A stretch of 64,000 nucleotides of DNA from Aristolochia californica. Lineage: Eukaryota > Streptophyta > Magnoliopsida > Piperales > Aristolochiaceae. Location of the stretch: positions 28,116,922 through 28,180,921 of the forward strand of contig JARWKL010000013.1 in NCBI GenBank assembly GCA_029961685.1. The letters run 5' to 3'. Made by a program: the position numbers and the translations under genes. The first letter of the stretch is position 1, and each line of letters begins with the position of its first letter. A model generated the notes under the pieces. It saw only the letters and a list, made by a program, of their open reading frames with translations, had not been told where the DNA came from and searched no databases. Below, in pieces: positions 50,144 through 62,229 of the stretch.

Positions 50144-51564
50144 AACCACCGAGGGTTCGGCGGCCAGGTGGGGATCCTCCTCAACAACAACAGAGGAAAC
50201 GGTTTTGCAGGCTCCTTGGCGTCCGTCCTCTCTTCCCTCTTCCCACGTGTCCGACTAACCTCGGACGCACTTTAATTTCCTTCTTTCTGATTTTCTTTCC
50301 TCTAATGGTCACCTGAGACGGCAGTGGCACTCGGCTGGAAGCATGCTCGTCTCGATTCTCAGGCTCATCTACCAGCGCAGCACACAACCAGACACTGTCA
50401 CTATAGTCTTTACTAATTTGGAAATAACTGCCGTGTTATGACGATGATGTTTGAAAACAAATAGGTGCCATCCAGCCAATAAGGCCGAAACCCAGCTCCC
50501 AAATCTTTCTGATGTTCGTGTATTCATTCAATTTCCAAATTGGAGTGCATCCACTTCCTCGCTGTCCTCCTTTTTCATGTCGATGAATTCTTCTGTACTG
50601 CTGAATAGTGAATACTGAACATAATAGGTTTAAATCCGGGGGAGATATCTTCCTCGGCTTTCCCTCCAAATCCTCCAAAACTCGTCTACTATATCCTACA
50701 GTTTCTTTCATTCTTTTTTGTCTTTGTTTTGTACGATAAAAAGGAAAATCTTTGTCTAGATTTTCTACTGCTATGCGAAACCAACATTAGTTTTACCTCT
50801 AATATCCTCTCCTCACAATCAGCTGAAAAAAAAGATATTGTATATTACTGAGGTTGTTTTGCTGTTTCCGGATGGGCCGACCACCACACAGCGGAGGCCC
50901 TGCGTTCCGGTTCACACCCTCTGAGGTAAACTCGATTCTTTGCCATTTCCATTGTCAATTCCATTATGTCGAGGTGGAATTTGATAGGAGTTTATTGTTT
51001 GATTCTAGTAATTTCTATTTTTTCTTCTTCTGCATTTTCCCTCATGCATGATATTCTCATGTTTTGTTTCATATGGAGATTTTGAGTGTTGTGCATGACT
51101 TGCTTGTTGGATAAATTCTTGTATGAATATCTTCTCCCTGCTAATTCTTCTGTTTTTTGGCCCTTTCATTCTCAATTTTATGTTTTTTGTGTTGGTTCTC
51201 AGATGGGTATTGGTGAGATGACTGAATGGGTGTTTATGGATTTCTTGGTGCCATCATGATTCTAAATTTGGGCTAATACCAGCCTAGCACTACACTCTCT
51301 GGTTGCATAAGGAGGCGCTCTGTTTGGAAAAAATTCCATGCACTTTTCGGAACATTTAGGGGCTTTCGTCCTAACTTTTGTTAAGATATTCTTCGTTGTG
51401 TATAGATACAGCAATAATGGTTGTTAGTGAATTTCTGGGAGAAGATTTGTGTAATTAAGTGTACACTGTATCACATGGCAAGTAATGAGAATATGGATAT
51501 CTTATTGGTGTTGAGAATGAATTTATGGAAGTGGAGAGGGTTTCCAGAGTATTAAATTCTGCGG
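50144..51564. repeat. Segmental duplication, copy 1 (SHH2 promoter, exon 1 and start of intron 1)
   Basis: This block matches 62230-64000 over its whole length with few differences, once the 349-bp insert in the second copy is removed (1421 versus 1422 bp). The left boundary is sharp: copia sequence stops at 50143. The right boundary is set only by the window end, so the duplication is probably larger. Confidence 0.95.
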
Positions 51565-54500
51565 ACACTTGTGATTTTTGGAGATTGGTAGAAGAACGAG
51601 GATATTGTATTTGAAAGACATAATTTATGTGGAAACTGTGAGGGGGCATTTCCAAAGTCATCTACTTTAGGAGATCTTTTAGCTCATTAACTATTTTCGA
51701 GATTAATTGAATTTCATGTCTGCATAGAAATTTTATTTACTTCTGTCTGGAAAATAAAACTGGGTTATGAATGCTGGAAGTCTAATCAATGCCATTGCCT
51801 TGAGAGAGAGTCATTTGCCTCCTAATCTATTGTCTAATCTAATTCATGAGTACTAGCACACTGTTTGATATCTGAAACAGTCAGGTGGAATGATAAGTGA
51901 ATTCTATCAAAGGTTCTTGACCAGTAGGAGGGGCTTTCGATCATTTTCTTCTTATTGGAAATGCCACCTCGAATTGATTGTTTTCTTTTTCTTGGCCTGT
52001 GGTAGTTCCTATTTGGTAGTGGAATAATCCCTCATCGGTTGGACTAAGGATAAAGTTTGTGGTTATTAGTTGGGAAAAAGACCTTCAAACTTTGGCTAGG
52101 ATCTTGGGATGGACCTGGACCCAACTCTTTTTGTTTTTTTTTGTTTTTTTTACAGGAAAATGATTGTAGAGATTTTTTTTTTTTGTTTTGACAAAAAACA
52201 AAACAAAGTGTCTGTTTTTGGTGGGTCTACTTTGTGCCTCATTTACTTTGAATCTGTGTAGTCGTCCACGTCTTAGGCCTTTAGCCCTTTGTTTAGGCTT
52301 TTACGGTGTGAGAAAGTGTTAATGGCAATAACTTTACATAGATTAGAGTTAGGTAAAATCTTGTGGTCGTTAACTGGGAACATGCCTCCTAACTTCGGCT
52401 TGCCATTGTGGGATGGATTTGGACCCAACTTTAATGCTATATTTTTGAAGTGGTGATGATTGCATTAGTGAAAAAAGAATAATACAAAGTCCTAAGGGGA
52501 AAAGAATTCCTATTTACAAGGGATGGGTGAAGGACCCCAATCTTGGCAAGAGAGTCTAATTCGCTCTTGGCAGCCCTAGAAGAGTGCTGCCAAATGAATT
52601 TCTGAGAAGTGCTAAGTCTTCTTGAAGGGGATATCTTCTATTCATCCAATTGACGACAAGTCTTGAATCATCTTCAACTATCAACGGGCTTGAATAAGAC
52701 TGGACATAGAGCTTGATACCTGTTAGAAGAGCTTTACTTTCTGTCTACAGAATCCATAATGCTGACTGGCCCATAGTAAGCCAGGACTATTGATCTGTCA
52801 CCGTTTCAATTTGGCCTCCAATATTTGCTGGCTGTGAGGATCATCTATCTAAGTTCATTAAGCCAACTAGGGGGAAAAGGACTCAGTGAATCACTGTCTC
52901 GCTGTAATGGTATTAGTTATATTTAAATATATTAGGATTATTTGGAAAAAGAGGGATCTCTGGTTTCCATTGTGGGAACAGTACTTCGAAAACCTTATCA
53001 AATGTCAGGAAGAGTTTTGAACTTAAGCAGATTTTAATGCATATGAGGAGCATTTATATGATAAATGGGACATAAAACTGCAGTAGAGGCAGTGACTGCT
53101 AATACTTGAATCCTTGGACTGAAGAATTTGCTTGTCTCTTTTAAATATATGAAGCTACGATGGCTATTTGGGTGTTCCTTAAACTTTGGATTTTCAATAC
53201 ATGAAGCAATGGTGGTCATTGGGTATTCCTTAAATGATGGATCCAACAAGAATCAATTACTGCTCATCAGTGCACGAAGCTAGAGTGTTCCCTTGGGTAT
53301 TTCTTTTCCTTCTCTTACTCAAAGCTAGGGTTGTATGTAGGGATTGTTCTTCTTTAAAGGACATCCTTCACCCTTTGCAGTTCAAGACACTTGACCTTTG
53401 TCAACCTTGAAGGAGTAGGCCAGGTACATATAGTTGTCGGGCATGACCTTCCCTCCACATGAGTTCTGATGTATTTGCTTTTTTATAAGGTTTTTCTCGG
53501 TTTTTCCTTTCCTTCTTCCCTGTTTGTCATATGATCCTTTGTACTCTCATTCCTCCGGGAGCCTCTTCATAATAAAATTTAATTTTTGTCATTATCAAAA
53601 GGAATAGGTACCCTTGATCAGACCAGATGTTTCTTCATATCAATATCTTGTACAATCATCACTGATTTCTCCTCCACTATTAACTTTACATGTCCAATAT
53701 CTACTTTCCAGTTCAGTTGGGGTGGCATTCAAGATTCTGTCTGGAAACATTTTTCAAAAACCAAAGGATGAATAACTATTATCGGTCTACAAGTGATCCT
53801 TATTTCAGACCTTATAAACTTGCTTGTTGGTTCTTCCTTGAGGAACTTCGTTATTTTCCTTTTATTTGAATCCTATTCATTGGTTAAAGAAGATCAGAGA
53901 GGTCATCTGTTTTTATTTCCTTTTATGGGCTCTTCTTTATTTCCTGGATACTATATCACTTAAACGATTTAGTCTTCTTTCTGTTAAAAAGGAGAAAGTA
54001 GAATAGGGGAAAGAAAGCGAGAACAATGAAGAGGAAACCCCAGTTCATGGAGAAGAGAGTGAGCGAAGTTATTCATTGACCAGATCTTCATCAATAGAAG
54101 AAGTGACTTCAAATATGTCTTTATCAAAAAAAAAAAAAAAAAAAAAAAAAAAGAAGAAGTGACTTCACCTTTCGTCACAATTCTTTGATTTCTTTTCTTC
54201 TCTCAGTGTTATCTTCACTTGTTTTGTCTCATATTTGCCATTTTCATACATCTTGCTTTAGTTTTTCTTCTCATTGTTCTCTTCCTGTCATACTTTCCCT
54301 TACTATCTGAAAGAAAGCCTTTTTCCCATTTATGATCTCATAAAATTTTCTTCTCTTGAATAAGAAGGATGTTACAGAATCAGAAGTTACCGTTTGAGAG
54401 GAAAAAAACTCTAACCAGACATTATGGTGGTCAATGATCGGTCTACTATACTTTATAAGGAAAATTGAATTTGAGATAATAATTACTCGAGAACTTAAAT

Positions 54501-57500
54501 TAGAAGGATGCCATTGTATTATCAATTTTGACTGAATTCTTTTTTGCTCTTCTCTATATTTATCTTTATTGATTCTTGTTGAAGCTTTGTCTGCTTTCTC
54601 TTTTCAATGTATTTTTATGTATCATGATGGTGCCTGTTATGTTATGTGACACTTGGTTTTCACTTTTGTTATGTTTGTTACGGTAAAAAAGGTAGCCGAT
54701 ATGGAAGCTTGCTTGCAAGAGTCCAACAACGCAATACCTGTGCGTGAGATTATCTGCTCTCTTGCAGATAAATTCAGGTATTTACATAAATTAAAATTTG
54801 TCTGTAGGAAATTTTAGAACTACAATAATCCACCTTTTGTAGCGACTGATGTAGCTATCTGTGATTGTAGTTCATCGGCAGATCGAGCAGGAAAATTTGT
54901 TGTGCAGCCAAAACAGGTTTGAGGGTACATTTTGTTTTTATTTATGCTCAGGTCTCTCTTGGCAGCTTGCCAGTAGTAATTGCTGTAGAGTTGTTACAGG
55001 TGTGGAATTGGTTTCAGAATAGGCGTTATGCTCAAAAAGCAAAATTGGTCAAGGCTCCTGGGAAGCTGAGTGTCACGCCTATGCCTCAAGATGATTCAGT
55101 TCCAACGAGAAATGTGCCTGTGCCAGTCTCTATGCAGCCAGGTAATTTGATCATTAAAATATATTATCATCTGCTATATCCTGCACTTTGTTGTATTTTG
55201 TTGACTATTAAAATATATTTATAATCTGTTGCATCCTGCACTTCATTTTTTTATGTTGACTACTGATACTTTTTTTTAGGGGGGGATGTATATTACTCTG
55301 TACTGCTATGTTTCATAAAATAATTTTGCACTTTTATATCCATGTCATTTTTTATTTCCTTGTGTTTATGAAGGAAAAATAACTGTAGAGGGCAATCAGC
55401 TTGAATTTGAAGCCAAATCAGCTAGAGATGGGGCATGGTTAGTGTTTCTATTTATCTGTTTCTAATTGTTGCTCAGAATGTATCTGGCCTAATTGCTATA
55501 TCTGGCTAGCTGTAACTTTTGTGCTGGAATGTGGCTAGAAAAATAGGTAAATTTTCTGTTTTTCCATTTATATTCTTGTTCCTTGGTATGCCGTAATTGA
55601 TTACTATCTCTCTTAAGGAATGAGGACTTGCTTTATTTTTCTGAAAAAAACGACTTGCTTTATTTTACCAGTTGGGTACTTCAAGTTAAAAAAATACACA
55701 ACTCTTTACTGGTTGTTTGGCTAAACTAATTGTTATGCTGACTCTTTAGCTAGGAATAGGGCTGTTAAGGGAGCCCTGCCCTTGTTAATTCACTTTCTTC
55801 TCTTTTGAATGCTCTTGTTTCCTTGTTGTTTCTTCCCTTGCTTGAGCCTTGAGCTACTGAATAAGATCATTGCTTCAGAAGCAAAAAATCAATCTTTTGT
55901 AACTCTCACGTCTGAGAGCAAGTTCTTTTGCTAAATTCTACTGCTGTGGATGTCCTTGGTTTCATGTGGTGTGCATAGCCATTGAACCAGGAATTGTGGT
56001 TCCCTTTGTTTAGAAAATGCTTGAAGTGGTTCAAAAACCCTTAAAAGAAGGAATCAATGAGTGACACAGAGTGCACATCCAGCAGATTTGATTCTCTGTA
56101 CAATGTGAGATTACACATTTTTTCATTTTGTTTAGAATTTGAATACTGGTTCTGATGGATTATTGATTGTTTCTCACATTCAGGATTGATTGCCATGGTG
56201 TTATGTGGTTTTTTTCTGGTAGATAAGATTTATATTTCGCATATGTTGGCCTACCTGTCTTCCTTTTACAAAAGAAGGTTTTTTAGTACTTGTCAGATGT
56301 GCGGTGAAAAATGGTCAAACTGTTAAGGAATAGTCCCATATGGATTTGTGAGTACAAAGATCTTGAGTTTATTAGTTGGAAAAGAAACTTCCTAAGTTGG
56401 CTAGTCATTTTGGGATGGGCCTTGGACCCAACTTCACACAAACCATCGCTGAATGTGAAAGAACCAAGAGGGCAAGATGGTACCTGAAATGCCATGACTT
56501 TCAGATGTCAAGTTCTTCCAATAACCTAATAGGATATTAAGTTTTACCTTACATGAGATCCAAGCACTCTATCCACAACCTTTTAATTACAAGCATGTAA
56601 AAACCTGCATGTGGAACAAATTCATTATCTTCCATGTTTTATATACACTAGAACATCTTCATGTAGACGTGTGTAAGAACATGAATATTTCTAGGAAGCA
56701 CACCCCTAGAAGTGCCAATAGCATTGCAACCTTGGCTAGGGAAGGGGTCTCCCGACAGCACGTCACTGTAAGGCCCTCTCTCCTCCTTTCATGCTTCTTG
56801 GCACTTCTATTTGGGGTGCTCTTTTCTTGGCTTTTAGTTTTTGTTGTGATCCTTTGTCTGTACTCTTTCCTCCCTCGAAGGCTTTAATGGAATCCTTTTT
56901 TTCTTTGTTATAAAAAAAATTCTTTATAGGTTATAGCATTTAACTACTCAAGATTCCTTACATGATAAATTTTGATTACCTCGAATTTACTTTTTCTTTA
57001 TCTGCTTATGTTGTATCTTAATTCCTTTTCCTTTTCAATACATGGCTAGCTTCATCAAATGGCTTTACTTCAATAAATGCATTAATGACCGTCAAGGAGT
57101 TGTTTGGTTTGGTCAGGACTAAATTTGCAAAAATTTGCATATTATATACAGCTTGCTGAAGAAAAACATTTTTATCACTCCTTGATGGTAGTTGATTTTT
57201 AGCATATTAGTTTGATACTAAACCTCCAATATATCTTTATTAAGTATTTTTATTTTGTTTCTCAGATCTGGAATTGTTTTTATGTTATTTATTTTGTTTC
57301 TCTCGTTTCCCTCAGGTATGATGTGGCAAGCTTCATATCTCATAGAATGTTTGAAACAGGTGATCCGGTAATATGTTATTCTGACCTTTGCCTTTGCAAT
57401 TATAAACCCTGAAAAATGTCTGCAGTGTTTCACACCTGAAATACTGAACTGTATGACATGATATGTAGTTACTATCTGTTGTTTGTATAGCGCTCAAAAA

Positions 57501-58783
57501 CCAATAGTAACGGAGTCCAAAATCTCATATTGTGGGTGTGGTTAGTTTCCCTGGAATTGCATGGCTGTAATGTATCTGATGGAATTCTATTACGGGAGGG
57601 AGGAAGGAAGGAGAAAGGAAGCATATAAATCTGTTTTTTTTCTTTCTTTCAAGAATGTAAGTGAAATTCCAGCTGACATAGAAAATCATGTTGTATTTGA
57701 ATTCTAATTCTGGGGTTGCTGTTTTTATGGGCACTGGAATTTCAAGGATTTGGATTTTGAACATACACCTTGTTCTTATTCTGCAATCTGTATAGATTTT
57801 CTTCTATTTCCTTAATATAGATGGCGATTCCAGTTTCTATGACTGATTCCCTACCCTTTCCAGGAAGTTAGGGTTCGGTTTTCAGGTTTTGGTGCAGAGG
57901 AGGATGAGTGGGTTAATGTACGCAAATGTGTGAGGCAACGTTCTCTTCCATGTGAAACTACTGAATGTGTTGTAGTACTTCCAGGAGACCTTATTCTTTG
58001 TTTTCAGGTAGTGCCATATTTGTGAATATCCTATGGATTATTGTGTCTTGTCTTTCAGATATATGCAGCTTCTCAGACTTCTACTGTTATGAAACTTTTT
58101 CCATATTTAGGAAGGTAAAGACCAGGCTCTTTATTTTGATGCTCATGTCCTTGATGCACAACGACGGAGGCATGATATCCGTGGATGCCGCTGCAGATTC
58201 CTAGTCCGCTATGATCATGACCAGTCAGAGGTACTCACTTTCTCGTTATTGCTTATGAGTGCAAGAAGCCTCTTACTGGGACCTAATGATGTTAGTTGGT
58301 GCATGTTTTTAACATCTAAAGTACTTAATGATATTAGTTAGTGCATGTTTTTAACATCTAAAGTGATAATCGTATGACTAATAAAGGTAAGGTAATTTCT
58401 TTTATATTCAGGAAATAGTCCCCCTTAGAAAAGTCTGCCGCCGACCTGAAACTGATCACCGTCTGCAGCAGTTATATGCTTCAAGAGAGTTTGCAGCATT
58501 AAATGTAAAGAACGCCGCTAAAGACCCATCTTCTGTGAGTTCTTCCAATATGAATTTGGCTACTCAGAAGCCTCGAAAGCAGCGAAAAATGGAGGGTGGT
58601 TCTGATGAGACTGGGGTTACAACTTCAGCTGCTCAATCAAGTGAGGGTGCAAATATTGAGAGTTCTCCTTCTCTTGCTAAAGTCGAGAATAGTGAGCTTA
58701 CACCTGATGGTCCCCCTCCTAATGATGCTGCACCTGCTGTTGGAGGCAGCGGTACCCTGCAGGAAGCAAATACTTGTGGCTAA
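50872..58783 (+). CDS. SHH2: SAWADEE homeodomain protein, SHH2-like, complete
   Basis: SHH proteins bind histone H3 with unmethylated K4 and methylated K9, and bring RNA polymerase IV to target loci for RNA-directed DNA methylation (known for SHH1; SHH2 is inferred similar). Nine exons: 50872-50925, 54692-54777, 54871-54916, 55000-55141, 55374-55437, 57316-57367, 57864-58007, 58111-58230 and 58412-58783, giving 359 residues with every junction in phase. The N terminus [18 protein letters not shown] leads into a divergent homeodomain (about 19-85) with [19 protein letters not shown] runs from about residue 118 to 255: [45 protein letters not shown], and a zinc-site cluster [20 protein letters not shown] with His217, Cys222 and Cys224. 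[20 protein letters not shown] closes the domain. The long C-terminal tail is polar and fits SHH2 rather than SHH1. Intron 1 is 3.8 kb and holds LINE debris. Confidence 0.95.
52450..52870 (-). mobile_element. LINE RNase H-like remnant in SHH2 intron 1
   Basis: The minus strand carries a broken frame with [20 protein letters not shown] followed by [11 protein letters not shown], which is the pattern of the RNase H (RVT_3-type) domain at the 3' end of plant L1 elements. It is antisense to the gene and contains stops. Confidence 0.6.
53430..53605 (+). mobile_element. Probable LINE 3' tail in SHH2 intron 1
   Basis: A T-rich stretch with CTCATTCCTCCGGGAGCCTC, then AATAAAATTTAATTTTTGTC and ATTATCAAAA, is typical of the 3' UTR of plant L1-type LINEs. 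No coding part is preserved. Confidence 0.45.
54096..54167 (+). mobile_element. Target-site-flanked poly(A) micro-insertion in SHH2 intron 1
   Basis: A 16-bp direct repeat (AGAAGAAGTGACTTCA, 54096-54111 and 54152-54167) brackets AATATGTCTTTATC plus about 26 A. The exact repeats and tail show a recent, extremely 5'-truncated LINE-type insertion. Confidence 0.8.
55625..55666 (+). mobile_element. Very small target-site-flanked insertion in SHH2 intron 5
   Basis: A 15-bp repeat (GACTTGCTTTATTTT, 55625-55639 and 55652-55666) surrounds only TCTG, seven A and C. It has the same layout as the poly(A) insertions at 27699 and 54096. Replication slippage is an alternative. Confidence 0.5.
56600..56925 (+). 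mobile_element. LINE (L1-type) 3' end in SHH2 intron 5
   Basis: The plus strand has the end of a LINE RNase H domain: LEHLHVDVC, then [20 protein letters not shown], followed by a T-rich 3' UTR and a short A tail near 56912-56919. The rest of the element is missing, which is the usual 5' truncation. Confidence 0.7.
58284..58367. repeat. 42-bp imperfect tandem duplication in SHH2 intron 8
   Basis: Both units contain TTAGTT(G/A)GTGCATG and TTTTTAACATCTAAAGT. They start at 58284 and 58326 and differ at a few bases. Confidence 0.8.
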
Positions 58784-60300
58784 TGACTTGGTGTCCAGAG
58801 CATTTTGTAGTCTTTGTTGTGTTCATGTGGTTCAAGTCTATGGACAAAACAGGGTCATTAGAAAAGCTCAACTTATAATTTAGTTGACTGTGAATTCTGT
58901 CTTAAGTGTCCTTTGTGAACCTTTTGGAGCTTCTTGGTGGCTCCAGAAAAAAATTACAATAGGGAGAACAGTTTTCTGTCGGCATTGTGTGGTTTTCTTC
59001 AGGTCATTCATTATTCTTTTATGCCAAAAAAAAAGGTCTTTATCATTTCCCTGTTCCTAAACAGGGAAGGAAACTAATTTGCTATCATTTTCATTCTCTA
59101 AAGTGGGAATCTGTCATGCTGTGTATAATTCATGGTACCGCGGGGGGGGGGGATAGCAAGAAATCTTGTTAACTCATCTGCTTTACGCTTTTTCTTCTCT
59201 GGACAAAACTGGCTATCTATAGCCTGTGATGTGCTGTTAATTTTGTTATTATTACTGTTGAGGAACTCTTTGGTGAAGTCAAAAATAGATTTCAGGGTCG
59301 GTACTCTTCAACTGCTGATACACTGTGAAGTTACTGAAACATGTTAGAAACTGGAGGGGAATTGTCTGTGCCTTCCTTCAATGCCATTTTTAACTCTGGA
59401 GTAAGTAATCTTGGTTTCTTGTAGACGACCCACTGTCATGCCTTCAGCAGTCTGTTCTGTGGTTAGGAACTGGAACACCAGTTTTCTTTGGTTGGATGGT
59501 CAGGTTGATTCCGATCCCATCTGTGATTGATTTGATCAGTGCTTTGACATCTCCTCGTCCTGTGATTTTTGGAACTTTCATAATTTTAGTTCCTTGTGTT
59601 AAAGAATTCTGCTTTCTGCTGTTGCCAAGGGAAGCAACAGCGCCATGGTTTAGCAATTCTGACTCAGACCTGGTAAAATCCAGCTTAAGTGAGCAACTCA
59701 AATCCCCTGCATCTTTCCAATTCTGGGTCACCCAGCCGAGTTGCTATTCTTTACCTATTTTCTTGCGACCCAGCCAAGTAGCGAGTTCTGAAACCATGAA
59801 TGACACTCGTCCTGAAGGAACTCTGCTGTTTCAATGGTCTTGTTTTGGAAGATAAGATACTGTTGACCAGACGACCTCCATGCATGTAAGAACATCTCTC
59901 CTATCACAATGTGATGGAGAAATTTGTGGGGGGCAGTGGCCTGGATATTTGGTCTTGGTCTCCATTATTAATGTATTGGGACTGCGTACGTCCTCAATCC
60001 AACTGCATCTGATAGATTACTTCATTAATAATCCATTGAACCCTCTACATCCTACTTGACGGCGTTGGATTAAGGTAAGGGGAGGGGAGCCCTCCCCCTC
60101 TTCTCCTGCATATCTCTTGCATATTGTCATTGATGGTCACTATGGTTTTTCATTCTAGTCTAATTAATATGAGAAAGAAAAAGAAACTAAAGGTGGAAGG
60201 AGTACAATGTTGGGTGGTAAGAGGCACTAAGCACATCTTGGAGACATGCACTTCACAACTTAATTGGCATCCTCTATGTAAAGGGTCATCATTCTTCCCT
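58784..60300. other. 3' flank of SHH2 and spacer
   Basis: It includes a run of 11 G at 59142-59152. Opposed open frames at 59444-59855 overlap each other and match no family I know. The phrase GTTGGATTAAGGTAAGGGGA at 60064 also occurs at 43861 and may be a copia LTR edge. Confidence 0.4.
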
Positions 60301-60309
60301 TTGCTTTTG

Positions 60310-61490
60310 GGTGCTATGGTGTGAATTATTGCAATAAATCATCAATGACTTGCAAATTGTGTTCACAGGTTTTAAACCCGAAATAACTCTTCAACCATAT
60401 AGTTTGACTCATGTCACTTCAAAACATACTATAAACTTTTTTTTATAGTAGAATTAGCAATTAAAAATTGTTTTACATTTCTCCAAGAAATGACACCTCC
60501 AACTAATAAGGAAACATATCTTGATGTTGACTTTCTTAGAGTTAAGCAATCATCAAAATCAGAGTCTGAATATCCAATCACCTCCAGATGATCAAGTCAT
60601 TTATATGTAAGCTTGTTGTCTTTAGTCCCTTGAAGGTGTTACATGACTTTCTTTGCAGTTCTCCAATGGTCCAAACTTGGGTTCCTTTGATATCTGCCTA
60701 ACATTCTAAATGCATATGCAATATCAGGTCTTGTGCAAACTTGATCATATATTAAACTCCCAATTGCAGAAGTATAAAAAATATTTTTCATTTGGTCCCT
60801 CTCCAAATCATTTATTAGACCTTGTTCCAAACTTAATTTGTCATATTTGACAATAGGTGTAACACCAAATGAACAATTATTTATATGAAATCTTTCTAAA
60901 ACTTTATTAATATAGGTTTCTTGAAATAATCCTAATATCCCTCGGGATCTGTCTCTTTCAATTTTTATGCCTATGACATTAGAAGATTCACCAATATCTT
61001 TCATTTCAAATTGTATAAGGAGAAATTGTTTAACCTCATGATGTAAACCTAAATCACTTGAAACAAGAAGAATATCATCTATATATAGGACTAAGAAAAT
61101 TATTTTGCTCCCACTGACCTTAGGGTATATACATTGATCCATGATATTATTTGTAAAACCACACGAAGAAATAACATGATGCAATTTTAATTACCATTGA
61201 AGAAATGTTTGTTTTATCCCATATATTGATTTCTTAAGTCTACAGACCAAGTGATCATTCTCCTTTGAAATGAAACCTTTAGGTCGTTTCATATAAACTT
61301 CTTCCTTTAGGTCTCCATTGAGGAAAATAATGTCATCCTTTGAAACAGGAGAAAAAATATCGTGATAATCAATTTTCTTATTGAGTGAATAATTTGGCTA
61401 CAAATCTTGCCTTATATCTTTAAATATTACCTAAAGAGTCTCTTTTTTGTTTTAAAAGCCCACTTACAACCAATGGTCTTCCCCCTTTTA
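60310..61490 (-). pseudogene. copia reverse transcriptase-RNase H remnant, minus strand
   Basis: Read right to left: KQKRDSLGNI, RYKARFVAK, DYHDIFSPVSK, FLNGDLKEEVYMKRPKGF, HLVCRLKKSIYGIKQ, then the catalytic LVLYIDDILLVSSD, FEMKDIGE, YTSAIGSLIYDQVCTRPDIA, and RNase H YSDSDFDDCLTLRKSTSRYV. The 181-codon stretch 60639-61184 is still open. Stops flank it, and a deletion lies between FSPVSK and FLNGD. The gag and integrase parts are gone. Confidence 0.88.
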
Positions 61491-62229
61491 GGCAAATTAA
61501 ACTTGGTTTTTAGCCATTGAATCAAACTATTTCTTTTATGATTCATAAAATTTATTAAATAATTTAAAAAATATTTGCCTTTTATCAAACATTAAAAATT
61601 TTACATTATTGAATTTACCAAAGATTTTTGAGAGCTATGTTTATTATTTATTATTAAGGTAATATAAGATTATAACTAGGCATTATAAGAATTGATTGAA
61701 ATTATTTCTGCATTAAAATAAGATTTTTACAATGTAAATACTAATTACATTATTCGAAGTATTAAAAATTATCATATATAGAAAAATAAAAAAACAAATA
61801 TAATATTAATTGAAAAAAAGGTTGATTTAATACAAAAAGTCATGTTAAACATGCAAAATGCTATCGCAATTGTTTGATCATGATCAACAATTATCTCAAT
61901 CGTCTGTCATATGGCTGAGATAATCATTTTGTCTATTTTGTACTAAGTGGTTTTTCAGATTTGCTCACAGCAGTATGATAAACGACTGTATCAACTGTAC
62001 CATCAATATCGGAAAAATAAGATTAGTCATTTCTCGTGTTTCCACCAATTAACTTTTCTGATTGGATCTACCTGTGCTTGAAAATGTTAACAAGTGTTTC
62101 CGTTAATACTTGTGGCAATTGGGGACGCCTGCTGCTTTTGCTCGACTACGTGGGTGCCTGTGACCAAACAGCGACGACAGAGCAGAAACACGGCGAAACG
62201 GGTGTCGTCCACTGCAGCGGTTGGTGGGG
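61491..62229. other. AT-rich spacer upstream of the second SHH2 copy
   Basis: No gene is seen. The last 150 bases become GC-richer and probably represent the original upstream promoter that the first SHH2 copy has lost. Confidence 0.4.

Noticed and set aside
50436..50711. 91-codon minus-strand frame, also present at 62519-62794 in the duplicate
   Set aside because: It is preserved only because the duplication is young. Most differences between the copies change the amino acid, and it lies in the leader of SHH2 on the opposite strand.
59444..59855. Opposed open frames of 95 and 119 codons
   Set aside because: They overlap on opposite strands, match no family, and have no splice or promoter context.
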